Below the pieces are notes generated by a model. It did no database searches and was not told the DNA's origin. It worked only from the letters and a program-made list of their open reading frames with translations. The translations under genes were made by a program, and so were the position numbers. Below, in pieces: positions 1 to 12,524 of a DNA stretch of 64,000 bases (within the stretch, counting starts at the first letter, position 1; each line of letters begins with the position of its first letter). Source of the DNA: Catonia carolina. Its lineage: Eukaryota > Arthropoda > Insecta > Hemiptera > Achilidae. Location: NCBI GenBank assembly GCA_035578175.1, contig JAQMRL010000012.1:19182048-19246047 (forward strand). The letters are read 5' to 3'.

Positions 1-1790
1 CAGGACCTGCTCTACTGCTTACTGCTCTAACCTGCTCAAAAACAAACTAAATTTTTTGTTACAATTTTTCCAAAAGTATGTCAAAAGTCCCGATTGACAT
101 GCGCACATATTCAAAAAACTTTATTCCGTCTTTTCTTAATTCGTCATACAGATGATGGAATTCACCAAGTTCATGACTTCGTAGATTTTTTGGATGCGTC
201 CACATTCGTTGACATCCAATTTCCATTAACATAAGGGATCATTTACTTAAAAGTAATAACTTCACAAACCGAGACAAAACAGGAGGCATGACTGAGCCAA
301 GTGACAAGCAAATGAAAAATGTGTTACCAGCGGACTGCTTTCTGTATGGCCACAGTACCAGCTCAATGCTGCTCCGCTGCTTGAACCTGCTTCAAGTGCT
401 AGCCTGCTATAACCTGCTTGGTGTCTGGCCACGGCCTTAAGCTGTGTATATACGCTCGAGCAGAGCATGAGCATGAACATGAGCGGAACGGGTGCAAGTT
501 GTTCGTTATGTTTTGACGGTGCTCACAACGGCTTCAAAAATGCTCCCGACGTGCTCGTTACGACCCGTTTCCAGTCGGTTTTTCTGACGAACGCAAAGGT
601 GTTTACTACTACATATTTGTACGGCGTTGTGGCTTCCCACAAGCATGTTTTGAGCATCCAGCCTCGTATTTACAATTTACAATATATTTTTATTGTTCAA
701 TTCTACATTTTCCGTTATTTTTATATTATAATTTATTAAAGTAAACCCCTTAATTTCTATCTGCTTACGTATTACGTTCGCGACGTTATTGTATTCTTAA
801 TGGCATGGCGCCTAAAATAAAAAATAAAAAATAGCGTCGCAAACGACAGCAATAAATGAATATGTGATGGTAATAAAATGGCAATGGTAATCCCAACTGT
901 ACATACTAATAACTTTAGGCTTTAAACATGCCTTTTATGACTTTTATGTACTTTTAATACACATTTGCATGGGGCAATAAAAAATATTTGTTGAACTGCA
1001 ATCGAGAAACACGTACCGTATGTCTATTGCATTTTCGGGATATGCTGTATATATATAACTCAAACGTCCACATACGTAGACACGGTACATCTAATATGGG
1101 TTAGAATATACCGGGAAGGATATAGCCAGCCTTTACCCCGGTATGACGAGGACAGTAAAACCTCGTTATACCGGGGTATGCTCTGGATATATTGTACTTT
1201 GTGTTGAATGAACTGATAACAAAGCAGTCGAGCATGCGCACTAATGCTTTACCCCCTTTACCCCACATTAAAAACAAAGGCACTCTCGTGACTCATAACT
1301 ATGGCACACAATTATTTTCAGAGAACCACAAGTGGTTGTGTCATCAGCTACTATATTAATGAGAAATTCGATGCGGTCTGCCAACTAATTATTTTTTATA
1401 GCCAAGAATAACCTAGTTAATACAGAATAATATATAATGAAGCTAGGGCATATAGGTATCTTACCATGGACACAGTATTACTAATGTGGGAGGAAAAACT
1501 AATTAATATTTGAATTACCAATCTGTATTAAATTCAGAATTATTATAAATGTATAAAACAGGTTACTTAATATCTATCGATTGTTTCCAATAACTTTTAT
1601 ACATCGAATAAACCAATTAGTTCACCGGGTATTCCAAAAGAAATTAATAATCGATTCTATTGATTTGCATCACATTCCAAAATATTTTAAGGTACTATAA
1701 AAAGATAGTTTTTCTATACTAAAACTCAAACGATTTTCTCTTACCAATGTTAAGATTATAATATGTTAAGTACAATGTTAAGTTAATAAT
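1..1790. other. No gene recognised; GCTC-rich patch then AT-rich DNA
   Basis: Between 1 and about 570 the words TGCTC/GCTC and their complements recur, and the first bases read CAGGACCTGCTC. This might be the subterminal region of an hAT-type element, but I see no partner end. The rest is AT-rich sequence without recognisable coding, apart from the small inverted repeat at 1134. Confidence 0.4.
1134..1178. repeat. Short inverted repeat with pogo/Tigger-like sequence
   Basis: Arms 1134-1150 and 1162-1178 are 17 bp with one mismatch (TACCCCGGTAT...). The 11-bp spacer leads into CAGTAAAACCTCGTTATA, which resembles TIRs of pogo/Tigger-type DNA transposons. No transposase is visible nearby, so this may be a relic or a coincidence. 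Confidence 0.35.
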
Positions 1791-1799
1791 ATAACTTAT

Positions 1800-2150
1800 A
1801 TTTAATCGTGAGTGTATGCCGCTAAAAAAACTTCTATCAACTTTTGTTCGACTGAAAAATATGAAAAATTATTAATTGACGCTAAACTAAGCTCTGTAGA
1901 AATAAATTCTCGAAATAAAATTTGCAGGTTACTCAATTTTCTAAAATTTTGAATAATACATTCTTGTTGTAAAATGCATACTAAGGCTGCAATCTTAAAA
2001 AATCCTGTTTAGCGATTTTAATGTGAAAATTACAGAAAATCACTAATTGACGCTAAATAAGCGTTGTAAAAAATACTAGCTACTTAAAATAAAAGTAGTA
2101 GGTTTTATAATTTCCTAAAAATTTGATTAACTTAGTATATACATCAGTGG
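1800..2150 (+). repeat. Rep-A partial copy, forward
   Basis: Contains two rounds of the Rep-A marker CACTAATTGACGCTAAA and the 'ATGCATACTAAGGCTGCAAT' block also found near 14755, 39590 and elsewhere. It is diverged and truncated. Confidence 0.65.
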
Positions 2151-2204
2151 TCTCAACCAAATCTGATCAAGATCCGTTTAAAATTTTTATAAAACTGCCA
2201 CGCT

Positions 2205-2545
2205 CCTGCCAAATTTTTGCGCCATGTCTACCATAAATTCTTGGGGAATCCTGTGGTCTCGTAGGAAATTTTACTTTCAAACATTATTTTGTACAACGCT
2301 TAGAATTTAGCATCAATTGGTAATTTTATGTATTCATCCAAAACGGTAAAAAATGGGATTTTGCACAACATTTCAGCGTATCAACGTATCCCGCTTTTTT
2401 AAGTCGAACAGACGTTGATTTTTATTTTCACTCATTATTAAGTTTAGGTAATATTTTTAATTTAAGATTGTTTACTAATGGTTAAACATATGTTAAGTAT
2501 ATTTATTTACATTATCAAGAGAAAATCGTGAGAATTTTTCACGAG
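2205..2545 (-). repeat. Rep-A partial copy, reverse
   Basis: Runs from the GCCATGTCTACCATAAATTC block to a diverged end with GAATTTTTCACGAG. Same family as the neighbouring copy but opposite orientation. Confidence 0.55.
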
Positions 2546-2647
2546 ATGACTTTTGTTTGGAAATTTCTAGAATAGAATTTTTCAAACACATCGAACTTCT
2601 TTCAAAGTGATTATAAATGCGTTTAGTATTGTTAGAATGCCATAAAC

Positions 2648-2752
2648 CCACCGGGTTGTTCTAATGGTAAAGTCATCGCCTCGAGTCAGTTGTTTAACAG
2701 CTGATTTTTGAAAATGAAGGTTCCTGGATCAAATCCAAGTAAAGGTAGTTTT
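2648..2752 (+). mobile_element. tRNA-derived SINE, family tSINE2
   Basis: The tRNA-like head has a TCTAATGGTAAAG A-box region, the tract GAGTCAGTTGTTTAACAGCT and a B-box-like GGTTCCTGGATCAAATCC. The same head occurs inverted at 7249-7350 and 28820-28918, so this is a dispersed retroposon and not a tRNA gene (no cloverleaf-paired acceptor stem seen). Confidence 0.65.
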
Positions 2753-2949
2753 GTTTATACGGATTTGAATGCTATACTATTTTTCAAAGCTGATGAGCTC
2801 TGAAAGTACGCATTGCCCCCTACCCACTTCATAGCTACCCAATGACTTGCCAGCAACGTTGCCAACACTTGCTCTCGTAGCTCTGTTATATATTTCGTCA
2901 GCCATTTTTTTGGTCTTTTAATAACAATTATAACCAATGGTCATACTAT

Positions 2950-3375
2950 CAACTGTTTATATTATAAAGTATTGCGAGTTAACGCGCTATTTAATCTATG
3001 TATTCAGTACGAGATGCAAGACACGAGTGAACTACTGCGGCTCTCATACACATGTGTGTGTAATGTTTGTCAGGTTATAAATACTTTTGTACAATCTGAC
3101 AACGCTGGCATACGTTCTCATTGGTCTAAACGCGTGGAATAGCTGAGCTCATCAACCGTGAAAAGCATTTCAGACAGCGGTTACCAGTGCACTTTGATGG
3201 TTGGGGGTTAAATTAACCATATTCTCTTAGGATTAGTCGGCCGGAGTCTGTACAAGATTACACATTATTTACACATCATATACATCATCCTCATATAATT
3301 GGATCAAGGGGTTGCTCATTGTTCTTAAATTGAACAGATTGCAACGTACTCCACACATAGGGATTAAAAATAATA
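2950..3375 (-). repeat. Rep-D copy, reverse
   Basis: Shares with 7080-7225 and 26920-28345 the blocks TCTTAAATTGAACAGATTGC, GTACAAGATTACAC and the ACCATCAAAGTGCACTGG-like block, here in reverse. I do not recognise the superfamily. Sequence 3040-3130 between blocks is private to this copy. Confidence 0.6.
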
Positions 3376-4324
3376 ATACCCTACTGATGTTAGCTCAATA
3401 TGAACAAAAGCGAGTGAATGTAGAAATGTTTCGTTTATACGTCTGACAACCTCTGGAAATACCGCCAATATTAAATTAATAAAAAACATGATCAATACCC
3501 ACATTGGTTTTCATAACGCAATATAGAATATTGTTATAGATTATAAGAACTATAACACCCACAGATTTGCTCCAAATAAAGTTTATGAATTATATAAACA
3601 ATATTAATTAAAAATTATAAGTAAAATCTTTTCAATATAACGTCCGGTCGTTCCATAAAAAAAATTTAATCAATATCAGATTGATTTATCAATAGAATCC
3701 GAAACTATAAGTGGTTCCAAAAAGAAACATAATAATTTTATTTTCTCTTGCTGTGTTAAAAATATAGGGTAAGAAAAATTATACTTTTAACCAAGAAATT
3801 GCGAGCTTCGTGGAGGTCATGACCAAGTGTCTTGTACCTCCACCAGTCCTGCCTTGTAGTGTTGTCACTCCTCCCGTCCTGCCCGTGGCATTAGTATTGC
3901 TTCACTCAATTAATGCAAGCGTGACATACACAACGTTTCGTAACGTTTGTGAGCTGTTTTTTAAAAGTCATTTTCGTTTTAAAAATTTTGTTTATTTTAT
4001 AGGCCTATCGTATAATTGTTTAATGCAGTCTTCCGTTAAAAAATTTTAAAATATGTTATTTTTCAGTGTATTAAATATATTTTTAGATGTAAGTATGAAA
4101 TAATTTAGTGGTTTTGACGAACGACCTGGTAAATCGATTTCGAACAGCGACCGTCGTTATCGAAAGAAAGACCTTAGAAAACAAAGTAAAGAAATAATCA
4201 ATAACTCGCCACTCCAGCAGCGCTTCGCGCTGCTTCCGTGTCTCGGCCTCAGAGGGGTAGGTGGATCAGAATTCATATGTGGATCAGAACTATTTGCCAC
4301 AAGGTGAATGAATGAATGAACGTT
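3376..4324. other. AT-rich DNA, nothing recognised
   Basis: No coding, RNA gene or repeat that I can relate to other parts of the window; only short chance open frames. Confidence 0.5.
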
Positions 4325-5835
4325 ACGTACCTGTAACGTTTTGTTAATAAAAATTTGCCTAAAAAATCGTTTTGAAGGTGTAAAGATAGGAATACCCGAA
4401 AACGGCAAACCCCCAAAACCGAAATTTGTTTTTTGTATTTTACTCAGCGGACCGGTGGGTTAAGGGCAACTTTGGTTATATAATGTTGAAGTACGTTTTT
4501 GTGGGGCACAAAACAGGTTCATGCATTTTGTCCCTATTCTTCACCGTTAAGGAGATAAAGAAATACAACCCCTACCGCAGGCTAGAGGGTTCTAATTGAA
4601 GATTTTCGGGTTATCAAATTTTTGTGTAATTTGTAACGCTAAACAACATGCCATCAAAAGACTTTTTGTATTCTAAAAATTAAACATTTCATATCTTTTG
4701 GATAAGGGTACCGACCCCCGTAAGACCCCGATTTAAAATTTGGAACATTACCCGTGATCCTACAGGTACGTTTAACTGTTTATATATATAAATTTGACGA
4801 AATAACCCATTTTGAAGGTGAAAAGAACGAACAATATGAAAACGGCAAACCCCAAAAAGCCGAAATTTCGTTTTTTGAGTTTTCTCACCAAACCGGCAAG
4901 TTAAGGGTAACAATAGCTATATGGTTTTAAAGTACTTTGCAAGGGGTACAAAAAATATTCTATACAATTTTTCTCTACGATGCACCGTTTAGGAGATAAA
5001 AAAATACAACCCCTACCGCAGGCTAGAGGGTGCTGATTGAGAATTTTCGGGTTATCAAATTTTTGTGTAATTTTTAACGCCAAACAACATGCCGGTAACA
5101 GATTTTTTATGTTCTAAAAATTTACAATTTTCATTATTTTTAGATAAGGGTAGTAACCCCCGTAGGACCTTGATTTAAAATTTGAAACATTTCCCATAAT
5201 GCGGAGGGTACGTGTAATGTGGTCTTAGCAAAAGTTTGCCAAAGAAACCCGTTTTGATGGTGTTACAAAAGAAAACTTGAAAAATGCAACTCCAAAAAAG
5301 CCGAAATTTTTTTTTAGTTTTTTTACCGAACCGGCAAGTTGAGGACAACGATAGCTATATGATTTTGAAGTACATTAAAAGGGGTACAAAAAATATTCTG
5401 TACAATTTATTTTTACGATGCACCGTTAATGAGATAAAAAAATACAAACCCTACTGCAAAAAAGAGGGTGCAACTTTAAAATTTTCGGTTTATCACATTT
5501 TTATGTAGTTTTTAACGCCAAACGACATGCCGTTATCAAATTTTTTGTATTCTAAAAATTTAAAAATTACATAATTTTTAAATAAGGGTACCAAACCCCG
5601 TAGGACCCCGATCTAAAATTTGAAAAGTCACCCGTGATTCCGGCAGTTAGTGTAATGTGGTCCTAATAAAAAGTTGTCGATGAAACCCGTCTTCGTGGTG
5701 TTACAAAGAAAAACCTAAAAACTGCAACCCCGAAAAAGCCGAATTTTTGTATTTTGAGTTTTTTCAGCGAACCGGCGGGTTAAGGGCAACTTTATATATA
5801 TGGTCTTAATGTACTTCGGGAGGGGAACAAAAATG
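4325..5835. repeat. Tandem array, ~440-bp unit, about 3.5 copies
   Basis: The block TTTTGAAGGTG or its variants occurs near 4370, 4810, 5254 and 5691. The CGGCAAACCCC...CCGAAATTT block lies 30 bp after each, giving a period of about 437-444 bp. Other markers (ACCCCTACCGCAGGCTAGAGGG; AACGCCAAACAACATGCC; GGTACCGACCCCCGTAAGACC) repeat at the same spacing. The units are diverged by many substitutions, so the array is old. No coding is conserved between units. Confidence 0.85.
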
Positions 5836-6240
5836 GTCGCAGTGGCCTTTGCGCTACGAAACTTCGTTAAAAAGTTTGAAATATTTGGACGCATCCCCTG
5901 AGCTTTCGGGAAGATGTACCTTAAATTTGGCATTTTTCCCGGGGGTTTCAGCCGACGCCCGACAAAAACGGTCCTCAGAGATTTTGCTTCTAGAGACCTC
6001 CAAATAGGCGAGAATTTCCATCAGTGAGTCATTAGTGGCTGGGGCTTTATATATATAATCAATAATGTTTATAAGTTTTTTCAAAATTTGGCTAACAATC
6101 CTGAGGAAAGAACAAAATTAAATTTCTAATCTTTATGATAATAAGATAATAATAAAAAGTAAAATGTTCGTTCCCACTCTGCCAAATCGGGCAACACTGC
6201 ATTAATGTCTAACTAGATCCAGGCTCGCAATTCATGGTTA
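5836..6240. other. Unique-looking DNA after the tandem array
   Basis: Moderately GC-rich patch 5840-6030, then AT-rich. No recognisable gene or repeat. Confidence 0.4.
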
Positions 6241-6249
6241 CTAGTATAG

Positions 6250-7072
6250 TATGTTTTCATGTCGATTTAACAAAATGGAGTTTACATCGGAAATACATGA
6301 TTTTGTCCCCTTGAAGCCAAAAAACATTTTTTGCTCTTATTGTGTGTATGTGAATAAAATATCTCCAGAACGGAATAGCGTACGAAGTTGGATTTGGAAC
6401 TTAAATTAGATACTACTAGAATACCCGACAGGAGAATTTTCATAAAAATCGGTCAACTGGAAGTACAGTAATAGGTTATTCGTGAAATTTTTCACGTATT
6501 TGTAATTTTCTCAAAAACGACTCCAACGATTTTTTAAAAAATCGCCTCATTTACTACATTTTTTTTATTATCCTCTACAAGATAGTAAGCGCCATGTCTG
6601 CTGAAATTCTTGGCGGGGGCGTGTGTTCTCGATTAAAAAAACATGTTGTTTTTAAAGATATGCCATAATATGCATTTTAGTGTATTTGTAGAACTTTAAA
6701 AATTTCTTCAATTTTTATTTCAAGCTGCTTTTTGCACAACGTTTAGGTTAGCGTCAGTTAGTGATTTTATACATTTTTTTCACCAAAATCGGTGAAAAAT
6801 AAAATTTTTTAATATTAGAGCCTTAGTACCTACACACTTCACGACAAATGAGTATATAATTAAAGTTTCAGGAAATAAACAACTGTACAACCTTTATTTC
6901 AAGCATTCTCTTATACAGAGCTTAGTTTAGCGTCAGTAAAGTGATTTTCCGTATTTTTTAAGTCGAACACAGGTTGATTTTAATTTTACATCATTCACTC
7001 ATGATTAAAATTAGGTTATATTTTTCATTTTACATAGGCAAGAGAAAGTAGGGTGAGTGTTTCACACCAGAT
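6250..7072 (-). repeat. Rep-A copy, reverse, nearly full length
   Basis: Begins with the CATGTCGATTT end, passes the TGTGTGTATG microsatellite position and the GGCGCCATG-like block, and ends with GAGTGTTTCACACCAGATTTT. Only the outer GGCAAGAGAAAGT-side end is eroded. Confidence 0.75.
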
Positions 7073-7079
7073 TTTGTTA

Positions 7080-7225
7080 TCCCTAATGTGTGTATGCAAT
7101 AAGCAATTTTATGACCCAATGAGATGAGGATGGTATAACACGCAAATGAGGTGTAGTCTTGTACAAAATCAGCGAGTATGTATGGTTAATAACCCTACCA
7201 TCATAACAACCGGTAACCACTGTTT
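7080..7225 (+). repeat. Rep-D partial copy, forward
   Basis: Contains TATGACCCAATGAGATGAGG and GGTGTAGTCTTGTACAAAAT, matching 26971 and 28195-28250. It therefore serves as an uninterrupted copy of the site where the fold-back element at 26977 inserted. Confidence 0.6.
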
Positions 7226-7248
7226 CGAATTAAACCTTCAAATTAAAT

Positions 7249-7350
7249 AAACCTTTACTAGGGATTCAACTGCGGAAACTTCGTCTCCAAAATCAACTGT
7301 TGAACAGCTGACTCGCAGCGACGACCACTAGACCAACCCGATGGGTTAAA
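7249..7350 (-). mobile_element. tRNA-derived SINE, family tSINE2, minus orientation
   Basis: On the minus strand it reads GGGTTGGTCTAGTGGT (A box), GAGTCAGCTGTTCAACAG, and GAATCCC after the B-box-like part. It is the best preserved copy of this family in the window. Confidence 0.7.
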
Positions 7351-9045
7351 TTTCAATTAATACAAACCTTTACAACTCTCTGAATCAAAATAATTATGAA
7401 ATACTACAAAAATAAATAATTAATTCACAAGACTTCGACGTTAAACGATTGAGACTAAATATTATTTAAACAACGGGATCTACTGATGAACTATTTAGCG
7501 GGAAGTATAGTCTTGAAGGAGAAAAAGCCTTTTTCTTCTTAAGAAGCAATAACTAAGACCTCCCGTTCAGTAGTTCTAGAACATTAATCATTGAATCGGT
7601 AGGTAGAAAAGTTGATCTGTTACAGGTAGATTAGCTAAACCACTTTATTTTAAATAAACTAATCTAAAATCACGTCTTACTTTACTAGTTTATAGAAACA
7701 CAGTAAGAGTAAACTGGGTGTTCAAAAAGTTTTGTATATTATCATAATGTAGGTCCCTTCACCACGTTTCTCTTCAAATTCGTCTGTTTTCCGTCAGCGT
7801 CTTGACTTTTAGTTAGCTCATACCTTCCAGCGGCAACTATTCATGTGAAGTAGCCTCTTCACCTATTTTCTACATAGTATCTAGATTATTTTCTCACAAA
7901 ATAAGTAATATAAATTCTGTTATGATTATTTTTTATTTTACAATAAATAAAGAAGTGTCGCGTATGCACCATCTTAATATAGACAGGTGGGAAAATTCTT
8001 TAATATGGATTTAAAAAATATTAAAAACATTTTGGGCGCCAGCTATATCATTAGAGCATGAGAAAATTAAATAAATAAAACTGTGTTTCTTTGTACTCAA
8101 CTAAAACATTTAATACATCTATTAATGAATAACTTATTTTTAAATTACCCTATCCTATTTTAAATATAGCCAACCTTATTTCTCCCGCGACTTAAATAAA
8201 AACAAAATTAAAAAACCCCTTTATATAAAATGAATTTATCTACAACTAAATATTTCTCCTTGTTCTTCTTCTTATCCTCGTTCTCCTGGTCACTTCTTCA
8301 AATAATTTCTTCTTAAACCACTGATCCAAGCTGAATTCCTAATGGAACTCATTTCGGTCTCTTTAATCCGAAATTAGGAATCTCTGGTTGACAAATCTCC
8401 CTCTCCCACCAACCGTTCAACCAACCTAGAGGGCCAAAGGGAAATAGAACCATCCCAATGATTGGTTGTAAGTTGGTAGGTGTAAGAAAGGCCCAAAACA
8501 CAGAGGGCCCAAATACACCGCGTCTAATGAATAATACACCGTATCAGATGATTGACAGGTGGCTTTATTTACAACTTATTGTCTTACTACTACTCTAATG
8601 TAACTAATTCTAACATTGGGGGTTTTCCCCAAACACCTAGTTGATGGGTTTTATTTTAGTTCTGGAAGTTACGGTGATTAGGGATTACCATAACTTCCAT
8701 TGTTTGTACAATTATTGTACTTTACAACGGTACGCGTAAAAAGTATATAAAATTATTATATCTGCTTAGAGCGCTTCCTAATGTTTTAAATAGCCCTTTT
8801 AATGGCCTTAATATACTACGTAATAATGTTCTAGTGCAGAGTTAGTCGGGTGGTCGCTGCTTTTCTTCAGGCGAGAGTGGGTTGCCATGACTACGGCGAC
8901 GTCAGCGGCAAATCCGCACGCCTGCTCTCCCCAAGCCGACCCTTATTAGTGAAGAGGTTGCCACGATTCGACTAGTCTACTGCACCTTCTTTTCTGTGTA
9001 TGTTTACGTTAGTTGTTTTTGTGGTGAATAGGATGAAATTATAAA
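7351..9045. other. No gene recognised
   Basis: Mostly AT-rich. Two GC-richer patches (8340-8530 and 8850-9000) look like element fragments, but I cannot name them. TGGGCGCCAG near 8033 resembles a primer-binding site but has no adjoining LTR end. Confidence 0.4.
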
Positions 9046-9079
9046 AATTATAAATGAAATTATAAAAAATACATTTTTT

Positions 9080-9535
9080 TACAGATTTTGATGAAAAAAA
9101 ACTGAAAATCACTAATTACCGCTAAACTAAATGATAAACCAAGAAATTTTTAGAATAAAAGTTGTAGGGTTTTATATTTTCAATAACTTTGATTACATAC
9201 ACTTTTGCCCTAAAACGCATTTTAAGGCCGCAATCTTAAAAAAAAAAACATTTTTCTTCTACGAGAGAACAGCTTCCCCAAGAGTTTCAGCAGACATTGC
9301 GCCTTCCCTTTTTTGTAGAGCATGAAATGTAGTAAATGAGGCGATTTTTAAAAAAAACATCGTAGGAGCCGTATTTGAGAAAATCGTAAAAAAGTGAAAA
9401 ATCGCTAAAAACATGTTTTTTTTGGATTCAAGGGGTCTGAAAACGTGTATATCCGGTAAAAACTTGATTTCGATAAATCAACATGAAAACAATACCTTCC
9501 TTCATATATATTCATATAGGCAAGATAAAATACAA
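9080..9535 (+). repeat. Rep-A partial copy, forward
   Basis: Has CACTAATTACCGCTAAACTA, the GCAGACATTGCGCCTTCCC block, the AAATCAACATGAAAACAATA block and the AGGCAAGATAAAA end. The middle third is deleted relative to the copy at 18036. Confidence 0.65.
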
Positions 9536-10400
9536 ATACATATTTAATCACGTAAAGGGCTTTAGTGCCCTAGAAACTGCAATGCTATGGTGCAAACAAC
9601 AACCTGAATTTAGTGTTGTTGAAGCATTTTCCTAAAAATAATTAGGGATGTTGCTGTTACAAAAAGAAGTTTAGTCTTAGTTCAAAAGAAAATACACGAT
9701 TTTTTAAAAAATTACTTTTTAGTATGTATTAGTACGTTAAAACATATTTCATAAAGGATTTTACCGTAATTTATTTTGTTAATGTATCAGGGTTGAAATT
9801 CTGTATTTTTCTGCTTATTTTAATAATCTTTTGTAGGCAACTCTACATATTTTGTAATAAATTGAATAAATTAGTGTTTTTTTTTAACTAAACTGTATAT
9901 TATCCTTTATTAACCTATTAAACATTCCGGTAATATTACATTGTTACGGTACTGTGTATCAAATTATAGTGTTTAGCGTATGTTATTACCCGAACTATTT
10001 GATTATCAGAACCGCGATTGTCCCAATTATTTCGGATAACTGACGCCACTCTTTACCATCCTCTCTTTCCATCCACTCTTTACAACTCTTCATCTATTTA
10101 TGAAGGAACGAGCCGCCACTGATACCTTCCGTTTGAATTGTCTACAACTGTTATCCGTAATGTCCTTTTTGACTTTTATTGATACTTCTCACAAATTTTT
10201 AATTAAACCGTCAATTTGTGTCTAGCTTTGAAACCCTTTCGTAGTTATATTTCTTACCAAGTTCAAAAAGTTAGGGCCTTCTCGTAGCAAGGATACATAT
10301 TGCGATGGTGTCTCGACACGATGTCGCTTTGAATAATATGAAGCCTATCGTTATCAGTGTGAGTTCTTCTGCCAAGATTAGTTTAAGGTAGTTTTTCACA
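9536..10400. other. No gene recognised
   Basis: AT-rich unique-looking sequence with no convincing coding or repeat match inside the window. Confidence 0.4.
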
Positions 10401-10560
10401 GAGTAATATGGAAAGAGTTTTAAAAATTCGGAAGAAAACTATTAGCTGTTTGGTGGGAGTCAACCACTTAACCCCAAGCAGACTTTTATTTAAGGAGCTT
10501 CAATTGCTTATCGTTCTTTCTGTGTTAATCTTTGAAGTGATAATGTAATACATTAATCAA
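10400..10560 (+). mobile_element. LINE-J fragment (CR1/Jockey group), C-terminal RT region
   Basis: GGAAAGAGTTTTAAAAATTC followed by a block ending AAGGAGCTTCAATTGCTTA matches the LINE copies at 16735, 30298 and 49890. In those it encodes the segment after the RT domain (FKxLKLLTV-like). It is too short and broken to translate usefully. Confidence 0.55.
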
Positions 10561-10724
10561 AATACAAAAATATTTTAATTAATGTTGGTTTACATTTCTG
10601 GATATAAAATTTATCCTATAATTAGAATAAATGGCATAATTAGAATTGTGTCTCGGGGTTGGTTATTGGTGGCAATTTTTAAAATTATCATTTATTATTT
10701 CGTTTTGTCATTCCGTCCCGCACA

Positions 10725-11240
10725 CCCAGATATAAGAAACTACAAAACATAGTTGCAAACCTTTTACGAATTCATAATCAACACAAAAAGATAGTGGGCC
10801 TACATTAGGTTTGAAGGTCCGGTTTTGACCGGAAGTGGTCCAAAACCCGAAGTCAAAAAATCAAAGTCAGAAACTAAAAGGAATAGCAACAAACGGTTTT
10901 CGGATTCGTAATTTACGTAAAAAGTTAATGGGCCTGGATTGCGTTTGAAGTTCCGGATTCGACCGGAGGTGGCCTAAAACAGGAAGTCAAGAAATCAAAG
11001 TCAGAATTTGGAAACAAAAATAGTATCATTCATTTCCTCTCAAAGAGTAGATACAGAAATCATAGGGTCTGAAGTTTCGGTTTTGGCCCAAACTGGAAGT
11101 CAAAAAATCAAAGTCGAAGTTTCGAAACAAAAATAGTGTCATTCGATTCGTCTTAAAGAGTAGATACAGAAATCGCTAATGGTTTTTGCCATAAGTCAAA
11201 GGTAAGCCTTTTAAAAATTACCACCAGCCATGAGACGCGT
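10725..11240 (+). repeat. Rep-C minisatellite, about 4 units of ~120-140 bp
   Basis: Repeats the block GAAACTA...GATTCGTAATTTAC...GTGGGCCTA...GGTCCGGTTTTGACCGGAAG...AAATCAAAGTCAG. The same block is tandem at 25008-25770. The last two units carry GATTCxTCTTAAAGAGTA in place of the CGGATTCG part. It is followed directly by Rep-D sequence. Confidence 0.75.
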
Positions 11241-11244
11241 GATC

Positions 11245-11420
<176 letters not shown>

Positions 11421-12520
11421 GAAATGTATTTGCCAATGAATAAATAACTACTAAGTTGTTAAGATAAATAGAATACTGTCCCATAAAAGATAAAACGCAA
11501 TCTATCGGTAAGAAAATGAACTAATTAGAGTAACAGTGACTAGTAAATGGTTTTCGTTTGACTTACACCGGTTTGCTGAGCAAGATAAGGAACAAAATTA
11601 CTAAGTTACTTCAGTTTAAAACAAAGTTAAGTTAGTTTGTTGTTGTACTTAGGCTTATGTTAAGTTGCATCGGTTGGACGGAGACCCCCGTTGGCGGTAA
11701 ATTAACAAGCAAACCTTATGCAAATTAGTATATGTACATCAAGTAACGGGTACTCAGAAAGTTTTATCGTTCAATTTCTTTTGTTCTGTATAAGAAAGTA
11801 TTATGATGGAATAAAATTTGCTATACTTGGATTTCAACTGATTTTCACTACTCATCACCCCTTGAAGTCAAAAATGTTTTTGAAATCTCCTTTGTTTAAA
11901 TAGACTTCTCTAAAAGAAGTCTATTCAAACAAAGGAGATTTCAAAAAAAAAGTTTTTAACTTTCGTTATTTTAGCGGCATAGAGAATTGAATATAATTAA
12001 GACAACTTTATTAAAAAGGTGTATAGGGAACCCGCGAGAACTCGCGCGGCAGACATTCGACCACAATTTTCTTTGTTTGAGTATTACTTGATGATTTTAT
12101 TCCAGTCAATTCTTAGGTATTTAGTCCAGTTTACTCCAGTCAATTCTTAGGTGGGAATGTATAGCGTGGATCGGAAAAATGGCCAACTAAAAATTTCCAC
12201 TAGAGACGCGAGTGTTCGTGCTAATAGCCTTTGTATTCATTCTCAAAAGTTTTCATTTCTTTATCGGTTAAAATTAATTGTTATCTTCCATTATCGTAAA
12301 CTGTACATTATTTTGTCAGTTAATTGTTTTTTTTCTAAAATTTGAGATTTTTTACAATCAGTTTAAAAACAAAAACTATAAGTAAATAACATAAAAGTTA
12401 TAATAAGACGAAGACAATACCCAATGGTATTGCTTCGAAAAGAAAAAGAAAATTATTTATAATTTTTGAAAACATTAACTTGATAAAACATAAATAACAG
12501 TATTAGAAAAGGTAACAAAA
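11421..12520. other. AT-rich DNA with one strong hairpin
   Basis: No gene. Holds the inverted repeat at 11877-11947 and weak Rep-A resemblance around 11850-11880 (CCCCTTGAAGTCAAAAA). Confidence 0.4.
11877..11947. repeat. Inverted repeat, 33-bp arms, 5-base loop
   Basis: Arms 11877-11909 and 11915-11947 differ at one position; the loop is CTAAA. The arm contains GAAATCTCCTTTGTTT. An RNA copy would form a microRNA-precursor-like hairpin. It could also be a snap-back duplication made during repair. Confidence 0.85.
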
Positions 12521-12524
12521 TTAA

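Noticed and set aside
1..570. hAT-type element end (CAGGACCTGCTC and GCTC clusters)
   Set aside because: No second TIR, 8-bp TSD or transposase; kept only as a weak remark.
8025..8045. TGGCGCCC-like primer-binding site (minus strand)
   Set aside because: No LTR end (CA) next to it and no polypurine tract or second LTR found.
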